DNA from: a bacterium
Lineage (GTDB): Bacteria; Cyanobacteriota; Vampirovibrionia; Gastranaerophilales; Gastranaerophilaceae
Assembly: GCA_017559905.1 (NCBI GenBank)
Contig: JAFYQF010000019.1
Span: 1-64,000, forward strand
Direction of reading: 5' to 3'
DNA: 64,000 nucleotides
The notes under the pieces were generated by a model. It was not told where the DNA came from. It saw only the letters and a program-made list of their open reading frames with translations, and did no database searches. The translations under genes were made by a program, and so were the position numbers. Each line of letters opens with the position of its first letter. The stretch's first letter is position 1. Positions 50,730-58,633 of the stretch are shown here, piece by piece.

Positions 50730-52469
50730 CTAGTTAAGTGGTGTATCACTCAACAATTTCTCTGGAGCATCTCCAGATTTAATATTTGCAGCTTTTCCAG
50801 TTGCTTTACCTTTTTTCTTCTTATTTTTCCCACTACTAGCGCTATTTTTACCTTTTTTACCAGTAGTGTCTTCTTCCACTACTGGTTTTGGAGCAGCAAC
50901 AGCATTTGAGATTTCAAAATCATAAGTTACAGGCATATTAGCCATAAAATCATCTACATTATCAGCTTGCATTTCTAATTGTTTTAATTGCAAACCGCCA
51001 GCATTTGTAGATTCTTTTAAGTTTCTATAGAATGTATAAACATCCTCAACGGTAGCTGCACCACCTTTTACAGTGATAGAACCTTTGCCTGTAGTTTCAA
51101 AGAAAGTTAACCACAAGTTATTAGGAACAGCTTCACCGATAGCAGAATATGCAATAAGTTTTGCACGGTTGTCCTTTAAAACATCACCCATTGCTTTTTT
51201 AACACTGAACTTGTCAGCCATTTGCATTTCTTCTTCAATCTTTTTAATTTCTTTATCTATTTTTGCAATTTCAGTATTCATTGTATCCAATTCAGTTTGC
51301 AAATCGTTTCTTATTGGAGGGAATACCAGACAAAGAACACCTGCAATAGCTATTAATATAACAGCAATTACACCAGCTACTATTTGAGCAGTTTTAGGAG
51401 AAACTTCAATAACGTCTTCACCTATAGGAATAGCAACAGTTGCTTCTGCAGTACGGATTTCCACATTTGAAGTAGCAAGGAAATCGCAACGTATTGGATA
51501 ATCAGATGATTTTGCAATCGCACAACCAATAGCCTGCAAAGAAGCTTTCGATGCGTTCTCTGGCAATACATTCAAGCTTGCATTAATAAACCCTTTACGT
51601 TTAAACTGATTGTTTTCAACATATTCGATTGTATAATCAACATTCAAATTTTTTGCTAACATTTCTGCACTTACTGAAGAAGTATCTGAAATTACCATCA
51701 AATAATTTGCTGGCAAACTCATCAAAGAAATTTGCGCAGAAGCACTAATCGCATTATAAATTTCATCACCTTGGTAAGAGTTCACTGGCAATGGTTCTTC
51801 ATAGTAATCAATAATATTTTTGCCAGAAAGAGAAAGGATTGTATAACCTGTAGCGTTAACTGTCAAAACGTTCCAAGTCACACCATTTTTCATCTCCTCA
51901 GCAGCTAATCCAGTAAAATCCAACGCTCTCAATGTTGATAGCAAAGACATTTCAACACTAACAAGTTGAGCACCCAATTCACCTAGCGCAGCACCGATAT
52001 TTTCAACAACCAACTGTTGAACGGCAGAATAAAAAATCTTTCTATTTTCAGTAGAACCAGTATTTGAATCAAACCACTTTACCATTGGGTCGTGACGTTT
52101 AAACACATAAGACTGTTCAACTTCAGACATTGCAGCCCCTGTGATATTTTCTTCACCCAACATCAAGTTTATGTCCATTGAACCAAACAAAACAGTAGGC
52201 AAGTTCAATGTTATATTACATTTTGGATTTATATTTAACTCTGTAAACATTTCAGATACAGCCGTTTTAAAACCTTCCATATCTGACAATTCTCTTAATG
52301 ACTCATTATATTGAATAGGTCTTAAAGCATAGCTTTGCAACTCTCCAGCATTATAGTCGATTTGAATCATTTCAAGCCCAACGCCAGGGGTCACAGACAA
52401 AAACACATCAGGACGCTTGCCTGCGGTTAAACTACTCAATAAATCCGAAATACTCATATTTGCAGCCAT
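50730..52469 (-). CDS. PilM-PilN fusion protein
   Basis: A protein of 579 residues. Residues 1-350 have an actin-like PilM-type organisation (VFLSVTPGVGLEMIQIDYN; LVSVEMSLLSTLRAL; NVLTVNATGYTILSLSGKN). One membrane helix follows at about 361-383, then a coiled coil (385-425) and a PilN-like periplasmic ferredoxin fold (NNLWLTFFETTGKGSITVKG). A Lys-rich tail (about 540-565) ends the protein. In most bacteria PilM and PilN are separate; here they are joined, with pilO next. PilM lacks an obvious complete nucleotide-binding motif set, so ATP binding is uncertain. Confidence 0.82.
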   Translation of the reverse strand: MAANMSISDLLSSLTAGKRPDVFLSVTPGVGLEMIQIDYNAGELQSYALRPIQYNESLRELSDMEGFKTAVSEMFTELNINPKCNITLNLPTVLFGSMDINLMLGEENITGAAMSEVEQSYVFKRHDPMVKWFDSNTGSTENRKIFYSAVQQLVVENIGAALGELGAQLVSVEMSLLSTLRALDFTGLAAEEMKNGVTWNVLTVNATGYTILSLSGKNIIDYYEEPLPVNSYQGDEIYNAISASAQISLMSLPANYLMVISDTSSVSAEMLAKNLNVDYTIEYVENNQFKRKGFINASLNVLPENASKASLQAIGCAIAKSSDYPIRCDFLATSNVEIRTAEATVAIPIGEDVIEVSPKTAQIVAGVIAVILIAIAGVLCLVFPPIRNDLQTELDTMNTEIAKIDKEIKKIEEEMQMADKFSVKKAMGDVLKDNRAKLIAYSAIGEAVPNNLWLTFFETTGKGSITVKGGAATVEDVYTFYRNLKESTNAGGLQLKQLEMQADNVDDFMANMPVTYDFEISNAVAAPKPVVEEDTTGKKGKNSASSGKNKKKKGKATGKAANIKSGDAPEKLLSDTPLN

Positions 52470-52581
52470 AATTATAAATTTCTTTTTCCCTCTATACTTA
52501 AATCTTATTTTTATTATACAATATATTTTGTAAAGGTTGCGAATTTAACATAAATTTACACTAAATGGAGGACAACCCCAA

Positions 52582-53490
52582 ATGAATTATGTAGAAGAAA
52601 TAAAAAATTTGAAGAGAGAAAAAAATGCAGTTATCCTTGCACACTGTTACCAAAATATTGAAATTGATGAAGTAGCAGATTACGTTGGGGACTCATTATA
52701 TTTAAGCCAAATGGCAGAAAAAACTAACGCAGATATCATAATTTTTGCAGGAGTATATTTTATGGCACAAACTGCAAAAATATTAAACCCAAACAAAAAG
52801 GTTATCCTACCAAACCTAAATGCAGGTTGCGAAATGGCAGATATGATTAATTTGCAACAATTAAGAGAATTCAAAAGAAAACACCCGGACATCCCTACAG
52901 TTTGCTACATCAATTCAACAGCAGAAGTCAAATCAGAATGTGATATTTGCTGTACAAGTTCTAACGCAATCAAAATTGTGGACAGCTTAAAAGCAAAAAA
53001 AGTTTTATTCTTGCCTGACCGAAATTTAGGCAAATGGGTTGAAAAACAATTAGGCAATGTTGAAGTTATTACCTACAACGGATGCTGTCCAATACACGAC
53101 GAACTTGACCCTCAAGGTATTAAAGAAACAAAAGCGAAATATCCACGAGCATTTGTTCTTGCACACCCAGAATGCAAAGAAGAATTTTCATCTCAAGCAG
53201 ACTATGTAGGTAGCACAACTGGCATAATTAATTTTGTAAAAAATAGCAACGAAAAGGAATTTATTATCGCAACAGAAAAAGGGGTAATCGACAGATTGAA
53301 ACGAGATTACCCAGAAAAAGAATTCTATTCAATCTACGACAAACCTTCAATCTGCAATAACATGAAACTTAACAGCTTGCTAGATATTTATTATGCATTA
53401 AAAAATGAAACACCTGAAATTAATGTAGAACCAGAACTAGCAAAAAAAGCAATAAAATGTATCAATAGAATGCTCGAAGTATCAAAATAG
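52582..53490 (+). CDS. nadA: Quinolinate synthase A
   Basis: A 302-residue [4Fe-4S] enzyme that condenses iminoaspartate with dihydroxyacetone phosphate in NAD synthesis. The motifs AVILAHCYQNIEIDEVADYV, LNAGCEMADM, NGCCPIHDEL and HPECKEEF are family-typical and supply the cluster cysteines. TGGAGGAC lies nine bases before ATG. nadB and nadC are not in the window. rlmB follows after 11 bases. Confidence 0.97.
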   Translation: MNYVEEIKNLKREKNAVILAHCYQNIEIDEVADYVGDSLYLSQMAEKTNADIIIFAGVYFMAQTAKILNPNKKVILPNLNAGCEMADMINLQQLREFKRKHPDIPTVCYINSTAEVKSECDICCTSSNAIKIVDSLKAKKVLFLPDRNLGKWVEKQLGNVEVITYNGCCPIHDELDPQGIKETKAKYPRAFVLAHPECKEEFSSQADYVGSTTGIINFVKNSNEKEFIIATEKGVIDRLKRDYPEKEFYSIYDKPSICNNMKLNSLLDIYYALKNETPEINVEPELAKKAIKCINRMLEVSK

Positions 53491-53501
53491 GAATAAAAAA
53501 A

Positions 53502-54242
53502 ATGGATGATATAATTTATGGTAAAAATTCAGTAACAGAAGCCCTTATTAGTGGAACAAGAGAAATAAACAAAATTTTAATCTCTAAAAACATCCACTCG
53601 GACGCAAAATTAGAAAAAATAAAAACTCTTGCAAAAGAAAGAGGCGTAATTTTTCAATTTGTAGCAAAAGAAAAATTTCAACCTTACGCTGAATTTAACC
53701 ATCAAGGCATTATCGCACAAATTTCACCATTAAAATACGCAGATTTAGACGAATTTTTAGAACAAAAACACGAAAATTCATCATTAGTAATTCTTGACGG
53801 AATCGAAGACCCACACAACTTTGGCGCAATAATAAGAACCTGTGTTTGCGCAGGAGTTGATGGAATAATAATTCCTTCAAGAAGAAACGTCCAAGTAAAT
53901 TCTGTTGTAGAAAAAACAAGCGCTGGCGCTATCAATCACATTCCTATCATAAAAGTAAATAGCCTAACTAACGCAGTCCAACAGTTGAAAGAAAGCAACT
54001 GGTGGGTAATTGCAACAGACGCTCACGCAAAAGATAATTATTTTGACATAAAATACAACGATATGAATTTTGCACTAATTATGGGCGCAGAGCACGCAGG
54101 AGTGTCAAAATCGTTGTTAAAGATGTCGGATTTTACAGTAAAAATCCCTATGCTAAAAGACTTTAACTCTCTCAATGTTTCTGCAGCGATGAGCGCAATA
54201 ATTTTTGAAAGTGTACGTCAAAAGATTAAGCAAAGTAAATAA
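53502..54242 (+). CDS. rlmB: 23S rRNA (guanosine-2'-O)-methyltransferase RlmB (TrmH/SpoU family)
   Basis: A 246-residue SPOUT methyltransferase. The N-terminal substrate-binding domain (YGKNSVTEALISGTREINKI) precedes the knotted core. Motif 1 is LDGIEDPHNFGAIIRTC, motif 2 IMGAEHAGVSKSL, and motif 3 IPMLKDFNSLNVSAAMS. AGGA precedes ATG. It lies between nadA and the sigma factor gene. Confidence 0.93.
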   Translation: MDDIIYGKNSVTEALISGTREINKILISKNIHSDAKLEKIKTLAKERGVIFQFVAKEKFQPYAEFNHQGIIAQISPLKYADLDEFLEQKHENSSLVILDGIEDPHNFGAIIRTCVCAGVDGIIIPSRRNVQVNSVVEKTSAGAINHIPIIKVNSLTNAVQQLKESNWWVIATDAHAKDNYFDIKYNDMNFALIMGAEHAGVSKSLLKMSDFTVKIPMLKDFNSLNVSAAMSAIIFESVRQKIKQSK

Positions 54243-54301
54243 TTAGTTTTATTGTAAAATCCATATTATAATAATTTTGAAGATGGAGAGCTTTACAACA
54301 A

Positions 54302-55303
54302 ATGAAAAAAGACATTGAAAAATTAGGATTAATATCTGATGATATTTCAGATGAAAACGTTGATTTTCACGGGCTTGAACCAATGGATGATGATGACGAA
54401 ATAATTCATTCAGTGGAAGATCCAAAAGTTCAAGAGAGTTTATCATCAGTAAACTCTGACGATAGCGTGAAAATTTACTTACAACAAATCGGGAAAATTC
54501 CGCTTTTATCAAGCGAACAAGAACTTGAACTTGCAAAGAAAATATACGATTCTCAAGATGAATTTTCAAAAAATCTTCTTGTTAATGCAAACTTAAGACT
54601 TGTTGTAAGTATCGCAAAAAAATACATCGGACGTGGACTTTCATTCCTTGATTTGATACAAGAAGGCAATCTAGGGCTAATGAAAGCTGCAGGAAGATTT
54701 GATTACACAAAAGGTTACAAATTCTCAACCTATGCGACTTGGTGGATTCAACAATCTATAACACGTGCGATTGCCGACAAAGCTAGAATTATTCGTCTTC
54801 CAATCCACATGATTGAATCTTTAGGCAAAATTCGCCGTGCAACAATTGATTTAACAACAGAACTTGGTCACACTCCATCAAAACAAGAAATAGCATACAG
54901 GCTTGGTATTTCAGTTAACAAATTAACTTCAATTATCAAGTCTGCACAAAGCACTATTTCGATGGAAACACCAGCAAGCAGTTCAGAAGACAGCTCAAAA
55001 ATCGCAGACTTCATTGTAGATGATTCCACAATAACACCTGATAGCAGAGTTTCTCAAGAAAACCTATTCGATGATATCAGAAAAATGTTAAGTCAATTAA
55101 GTCCAAAAGAAAGAGATGTCCTAATCTTGCGTTACGGGCTAGATAGTAACGGCACAAAGAAAACGCTTGACGAAATCGGCTCTCAATACGGAGTTTCAAG
55201 AGAAAGAATTCGACAAATCGAAAACAGAGCAATCGCAAAACTCAAAAAGCTTTGCAAAAACAAACACTTAACAGTAGGATTAAAAAACTACTTTGGAGAA
55301 TAA
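54302..55303 (+). CDS. rpoD: RNA polymerase sigma factor, RpoD/SigA type
   Basis: A 333-residue sigma-70 factor. It has an acidic N-terminus of about 55 residues but no full region 1.1. Region 1.2 is [20 protein letters not shown]. Region 2 carries [20 protein letters not shown] and [17 protein letters not shown]. Regions 3 and 4 include [18 protein letters not shown]. It could be the primary sigma or a group 2 paralogue; cyanobacterial relatives have several. GGAG lies 12 bases before ATG. A terminator follows. Confidence 0.93.
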   Translation: MKKDIEKLGLISDDISDENVDFHGLEPMDDDDEIIHSVEDPKVQESLSSVNSDDSVKIYLQQIGKIPLLSSEQELELAKKIYDSQDEFSKNLLVNANLRLVVSIAKKYIGRGLSFLDLIQEGNLGLMKAAGRFDYTKGYKFSTYATWWIQQSITRAIADKARIIRLPIHMIESLGKIRRATIDLTTELGHTPSKQEIAYRLGISVNKLTSIIKSAQSTISMETPASSSEDSSKIADFIVDDSTITPDSRVSQENLFDDIRKMLSQLSPKERDVLILRYGLDSNGTKKTLDEIGSQYGVSRERIRQIENRAIAKLKKLCKNKHLTVGLKNYFGE

Positions 55304-55305
55304 AC

Positions 55306-55335
55306 AAAAAAGACTGCTATAAAGCAGTCTTTTTT
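55306..55335. terminator. Bidirectional terminator
   Basis: AAAAAAGACTGC / GCAGTCTTTTTT with loop TATAAA, between the sigma gene and the convergent pseudopilin gene. Confidence 0.94.
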
Positions 55336-55346
55336 CATTTTGAAAT

Positions 55347-56129
55347 TTAATAAGAATATTTTATTTGCCAACCATCATCAATAACTTTTTGAGTACATTG
55401 TGTGAAATTTTGTTTTTCTTTGCTACAACCATTTTCGATATCACCAGAACAATAATATCCCCAAGAATCAGGAATACCTTTGCAACTTGAACTACCTGCA
55501 GGAGTTATCCTTTTAGAATTCATAACATAAACATCAAACATATTTTTACCCATTTGAGGGAAACGTACACTTGCATCTACGGGTTCAGTCCCAATAACGA
55601 CTTCAGCTCGTTTAGTTTTGCCTACATCAGTAATTATTGAAATCTTCAATCGAAAAGTATCGCCATTTCTCAAATGGTAATAATCATCATTCATAAAATC
55701 TTGAATATACAAAGCATACCCTACTCTTGAACGCAAATACGATGAACCATAAGAAAGATCATTCCAACGACATTGCCCCATATTAACAGACCTTGAACCA
55801 CCATAAGGCAAATAACGAACCCACTGTCCACGAGGACAGATATTAACAAACCCTTGTTCTTCAACCAAATATTTTGCAAAATCTTTTTTAAATTGATATT
55901 GTGGAGAACAATCAGTTAACTTGCTATAACATTCATACTTATAAGAAAAAGCATCAATATATTTATGTAAATCAGAGTACGCGCGTTTTAATATTGTAGC
56001 ATTACGACTTCTTTCCAAACGCACCATTAAACCTGGCAAAGTCATTGCCATAACAACCCCGAGAACGCCTAACGCTACTAAAACTTCTGCCATTGTAAAT
56101 CCAAACACCTTTTCTATTTCAAATTTCAT
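55347..56129 (-). CDS. Type IV pilin-like / pseudopilin protein
   Basis: A protein of 260 residues. The prepilin signal is a short leader followed by G-FTMAEVLVALGVLGVVMAM, with cleavage after G10 and E at mature position 5. The C-terminal domain has about ten cysteines (CYSKLTDC, SSSCKGIPDSWGYYC, GCSKEKQNFTQC) able to stabilise an extracellular domain. It is unlinked to the pilus machinery. A dyad-rich intergenic region separates it from a divergent small HTH gene. Confidence 0.85.
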   Translation of the reverse strand: MKFEIEKVFGFTMAEVLVALGVLGVVMAMTLPGLMVRLERSRNATILKRAYSDLHKYIDAFSYKYECYSKLTDCSPQYQFKKDFAKYLVEEQGFVNICPRGQWVRYLPYGGSRSVNMGQCRWNDLSYGSSYLRSRVGYALYIQDFMNDDYYHLRNGDTFRLKISIITDVGKTKRAEVVIGTEPVDASVRFPQMGKNMFDVYVMNSKRITPAGSSSCKGIPDSWGYYCSGDIENGCSKEKQNFTQCTQKVIDDGWQIKYSY

Positions 56130-56171
56130 TTCAAACTCCTATGATAATTTTATAAATGGATTAATTTAATA

Positions 56172-56217
56172 TAAACATATTAGTTTAATATTGTCAAACT
56201 TAATAAACGAGTTTATT
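56172..56217. promoter_or_regulatory. Dyad operators between pseudopilin and HTH genes
   Basis: TAAAC-N6-GTTTA at 56172-56187 and the perfect AATAAAC-GA-GTTTATT at 56202-56217 share AAAC/GTTT half-sites. They lie in a divergent promoter region of 120 bases. Confidence 0.6.
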
Positions 56218-56249
56218 GAAATTAAATTAATGTATGACATCATATTCTT

Positions 56250-56456
56250 ATGAGAATAATTACAGAACTCAAAGAGATACTTTATCACAAGGGATTGAGC
56301 TTAAAATTTGTAGCAGAAGAATTATCTAAAAAATTAGATAAACCTTATTCTCTTGCAAACCTATCAAACAAACTACGAAATGAAACAATAACTTATAAAG
56401 AAATGAAATTGATAGCAGAAATCATTGATTGCAAATTGGAATTAGTAAATAACTAA
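56250..56456 (+). CDS. Small helix-turn-helix protein
   Basis: Sixty-eight residues (ITELKEILYHKGLSLKFVAE, then YSLANLSNKLRNETITYKEM). This resembles the small phage-repressor-like HTH type with a long second helix. No other domain is present. No Shine-Dalgarno is visible before ATG. It is divergent from the pseudopilin gene with the dyads between, so it may regulate that gene and itself. A terminator follows. Confidence 0.75.
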   Translation: MRIITELKEILYHKGLSLKFVAEELSKKLDKPYSLANLSNKLRNETITYKEMKLIAEIIDCKLELVNN

Positions 56457-56487
56457 AAAAGACCTAACTTATAAAGTTAGGTCTTTT
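56457..56487. terminator. Bidirectional terminator
   Basis: AAAAGACCTAACTT / AAGTTAGGTCTTTT with a three-base loop, between the HTH gene and convergent rpsA. Confidence 0.94.
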
Positions 56488-56504
56488 GTTTATGAATAAA
56501 TTAA

Positions 56505-57581
56505 TTATTCAGCATCTTTGTTGATGTCTTTTACGCTCAAAGCGATTCTGTGTTCTTGTGGAGTGAATTTTTTAATCAACACTTCAACACTGTCACCAAC
56601 TTTGTATCTGTTGAATGGGTTAACATTTTCTTCAGCCATTTCAGAAACTGGTAATAAAGCTTCTACGCCTGGGAAAATATTAATGAAAGCACCGAAACCA
56701 GTAACTTTGTTAACTGTACCAGTGATTACTTGACCTTCTTCGAATTGACCTTCGATTTGTTGCCATGGATCTTCGCCCATTCTTTTTAGAGAAAGTGAAA
56801 TTCTCTTCAATTCGCTGTCAATTTTAATAATTTTAACTTCGATAGTTTCACCCAAAGAAATAACGTCAGATGGGTGTTTAATTCTTGACCAAGAAATTTC
56901 AGAGATTGGAAGTAAACCGTCGATACCGTTGATGTCAACGAAAGCACCAAAATCAGCAATTCTTACAACTTCGCCTTTAACAACCATATCTTCTTCCAAA
57001 GTTGAAAGAATGTTGTCAACAACTTGGTCACGTTGTTCTGCAACAGCTTGTCTTTGAGAAAGGATAAGTTTGTTTTTCTTTGGATCAGCTTCAAGAACTT
57101 TAACTTCAATTTTAGTATCAATTAAACCATCAAATGGAGTTCCAGTTCTCAATTGAGAAGATGGGATGAAACCTTTCAAATCAGCAACATCAACCAACAC
57201 GCCACCTTTAACGATAGAAACAACTTTTGCAAGAATTGTATCGCCTTGGATTTTAGCATCGTTTAATTGAGCCCAAGCTTGAGCAAATGCTAGACGTTTC
57301 AATGAAAGAACCATTCCTTCATCATCATTTTCTTCTTTTAATACGTAAAATTCTTTTACATCGCCTAAATCAACAGTTTCAGCACCTTCCATTGAAGAAA
57401 TTTCTTTTGAAGGCAAGAAAGCTTCAGTTTTTGCGCCACGAACGCTTACCAAGAAACCATCTTGTTCTTTTCTGATGATTGTACCTTCTACGATGTCAGC
57501 AACAGCGTTGCTTTTTGAGAAAGATTCTTCTAACAATCTTTCAAATTCATCCATGTTTGTTTTTTCAATTGTAGTTGTCAT
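56505..57581 (-). CDS. rpsA: 30S ribosomal protein S1 (four S1 domains)
   Basis: A 358-residue RNA-binding protein. Four S1 OB-fold repeats are visible (start points near residues 30, 112, 200 and 286; for example EGTIIRKEQDGFLVSVRGAK and VKGEVVRIADFGAFVDINGI). The four-domain form resembles Firmicutes/cyanobacterial S1 more than the six-domain proteobacterial one. AGGAGA precedes ATG. It follows ispH by 32 bases on the same strand, a frequent neighbourhood. Confidence 0.94.
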   Translation of the reverse strand: MTTTIEKTNMDEFERLLEESFSKSNAVADIVEGTIIRKEQDGFLVSVRGAKTEAFLPSKEISSMEGAETVDLGDVKEFYVLKEENDDEGMVLSLKRLAFAQAWAQLNDAKIQGDTILAKVVSIVKGGVLVDVADLKGFIPSSQLRTGTPFDGLIDTKIEVKVLEADPKKNKLILSQRQAVAEQRDQVVDNILSTLEEDMVVKGEVVRIADFGAFVDINGIDGLLPISEISWSRIKHPSDVISLGETIEVKIIKIDSELKRISLSLKRMGEDPWQQIEGQFEEGQVITGTVNKVTGFGAFINIFPGVEALLPVSEMAEENVNPFNRYKVGDSVEVLIKKFTPQEHRIALSVKDINKDAE

Positions 57582-57613
57582 TTTTAAAATGTCTCCTTTT
57601 CTATTATTTATTT

Positions 57614-58480
57614 TTATTTATTTTCAAGTTTTTCAACGACTTCATCTATCAAGTTTTGCGGAGTAGAAGCTCCTGCAGTAACTGAAATTGAAGCACTTTT
57701 AATAACATTTTCATCATTCATATCCAACTCCGAAGCATTTTCGATATGAATAGTTTTTGTAATATTATTCAAAATTTCTGCAAGATGTGTTGTATTGGCG
57801 CTATTCTTTGAACCAACAACAACCATCAAATCACTATTTAAAGCCATTTCTCTAGCTTCATTTTGGCGTTTTGAAGTACTAGCACAAATAGTATTCGCAA
57901 CGTGAACTTCTTTTGCAACAGAAAGCAAATGCGAAACAATTTCATTCAACGTAGCGATTCTTTGAGTTGTTTGAACAACAACACCAACTTTTTTATGCGC
58001 TTTAATTTCTGCCTCAAACGCTTTCAACTGTTCAACGGTAGCTGCAACTGCAACTTTATCACTCCAAAGACTTGCATTAGCTCTAATCGCAACAACTTCT
58101 GGATGTTCTGCTTTACCAACAATAACAACAAAGTATCCATCTTTAGCAAATTCAATAGCCCTTTCCTGAACTTTTTTGACGTCAGGACAAGTCAAATCAA
58201 CAAGAGTAAAGCCTGCCTGTTTAATTTTTTCAATAACTTCAGGGCTTTCACCGTGAGTTCTCACGATACAAATTCCTTCACCTTTTTCAGGCACTGATGT
58301 CAAAGTTTTAATACCCAAAGATTCTAACTCTCGGATAACATCAGCGTTATGAATAAGCTCACCCAAAACAGACACTGGAGTGTCAGGGTTTTCGGCTTTC
58401 AATCTTTTTGCAGTTTCAACGGCTCTTTTTACTCCGTAACAAAAACCTGCATATTTCGCTAATTCAATTGTTTTCGGCAA
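57614..58480 (-). CDS. ispH: 4-hydroxy-3-methylbut-2-enyl diphosphate reductase
   Basis: A 288-residue [4Fe-4S] enzyme, last step of the MEP pathway, giving IPP and DMAPP. The cluster cysteines are in YAGFCYGVKRAVE, LTCPDVKK and NTICASTSKRQNEA. GELIHNADVI and IVRTHGESPEV are family motifs. The start is TTG at 58480, with AGAAGA about 13 bases upstream. It lies upstream of rpsA on the same strand. It supplies substrate for the prenyl synthase at 9 kb. Confidence 0.96.
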   Translation of the reverse strand: MPKTIELAKYAGFCYGVKRAVETAKRLKAENPDTPVSVLGELIHNADVIRELESLGIKTLTSVPEKGEGICIVRTHGESPEVIEKIKQAGFTLVDLTCPDVKKVQERAIEFAKDGYFVVIVGKAEHPEVVAIRANASLWSDKVAVAATVEQLKAFEAEIKAHKKVGVVVQTTQRIATLNEIVSHLLSVAKEVHVANTICASTSKRQNEAREMALNSDLMVVVGSKNSANTTHLAEILNNITKTIHIENASELDMNDENVIKSASISVTAGASTPQNLIDEVVEKLENK

Positions 58481-58572
58481 TTTTAAATTGTCTTCTTTCT
58501 ATTGGACTTGCAGTTTTACAACCGCTGTAACTATATTGAATTACAAAAACACCGAAATTGCAAGCAAAAAAA

Positions 58573-58595
58573 TACCTTCTATTCTCAAGAAGGTA
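58573..58595 (-). terminator. Terminator after the 934-residue gene
   Basis: TACCTTCT / AGAAGGTA stem. On the minus strand it is followed by seven T. Confidence 0.85.
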
Positions 58596-58633
58596 AATTT
58601 TTCTACAAATTTTGTACCTGAAATTTATATTAA

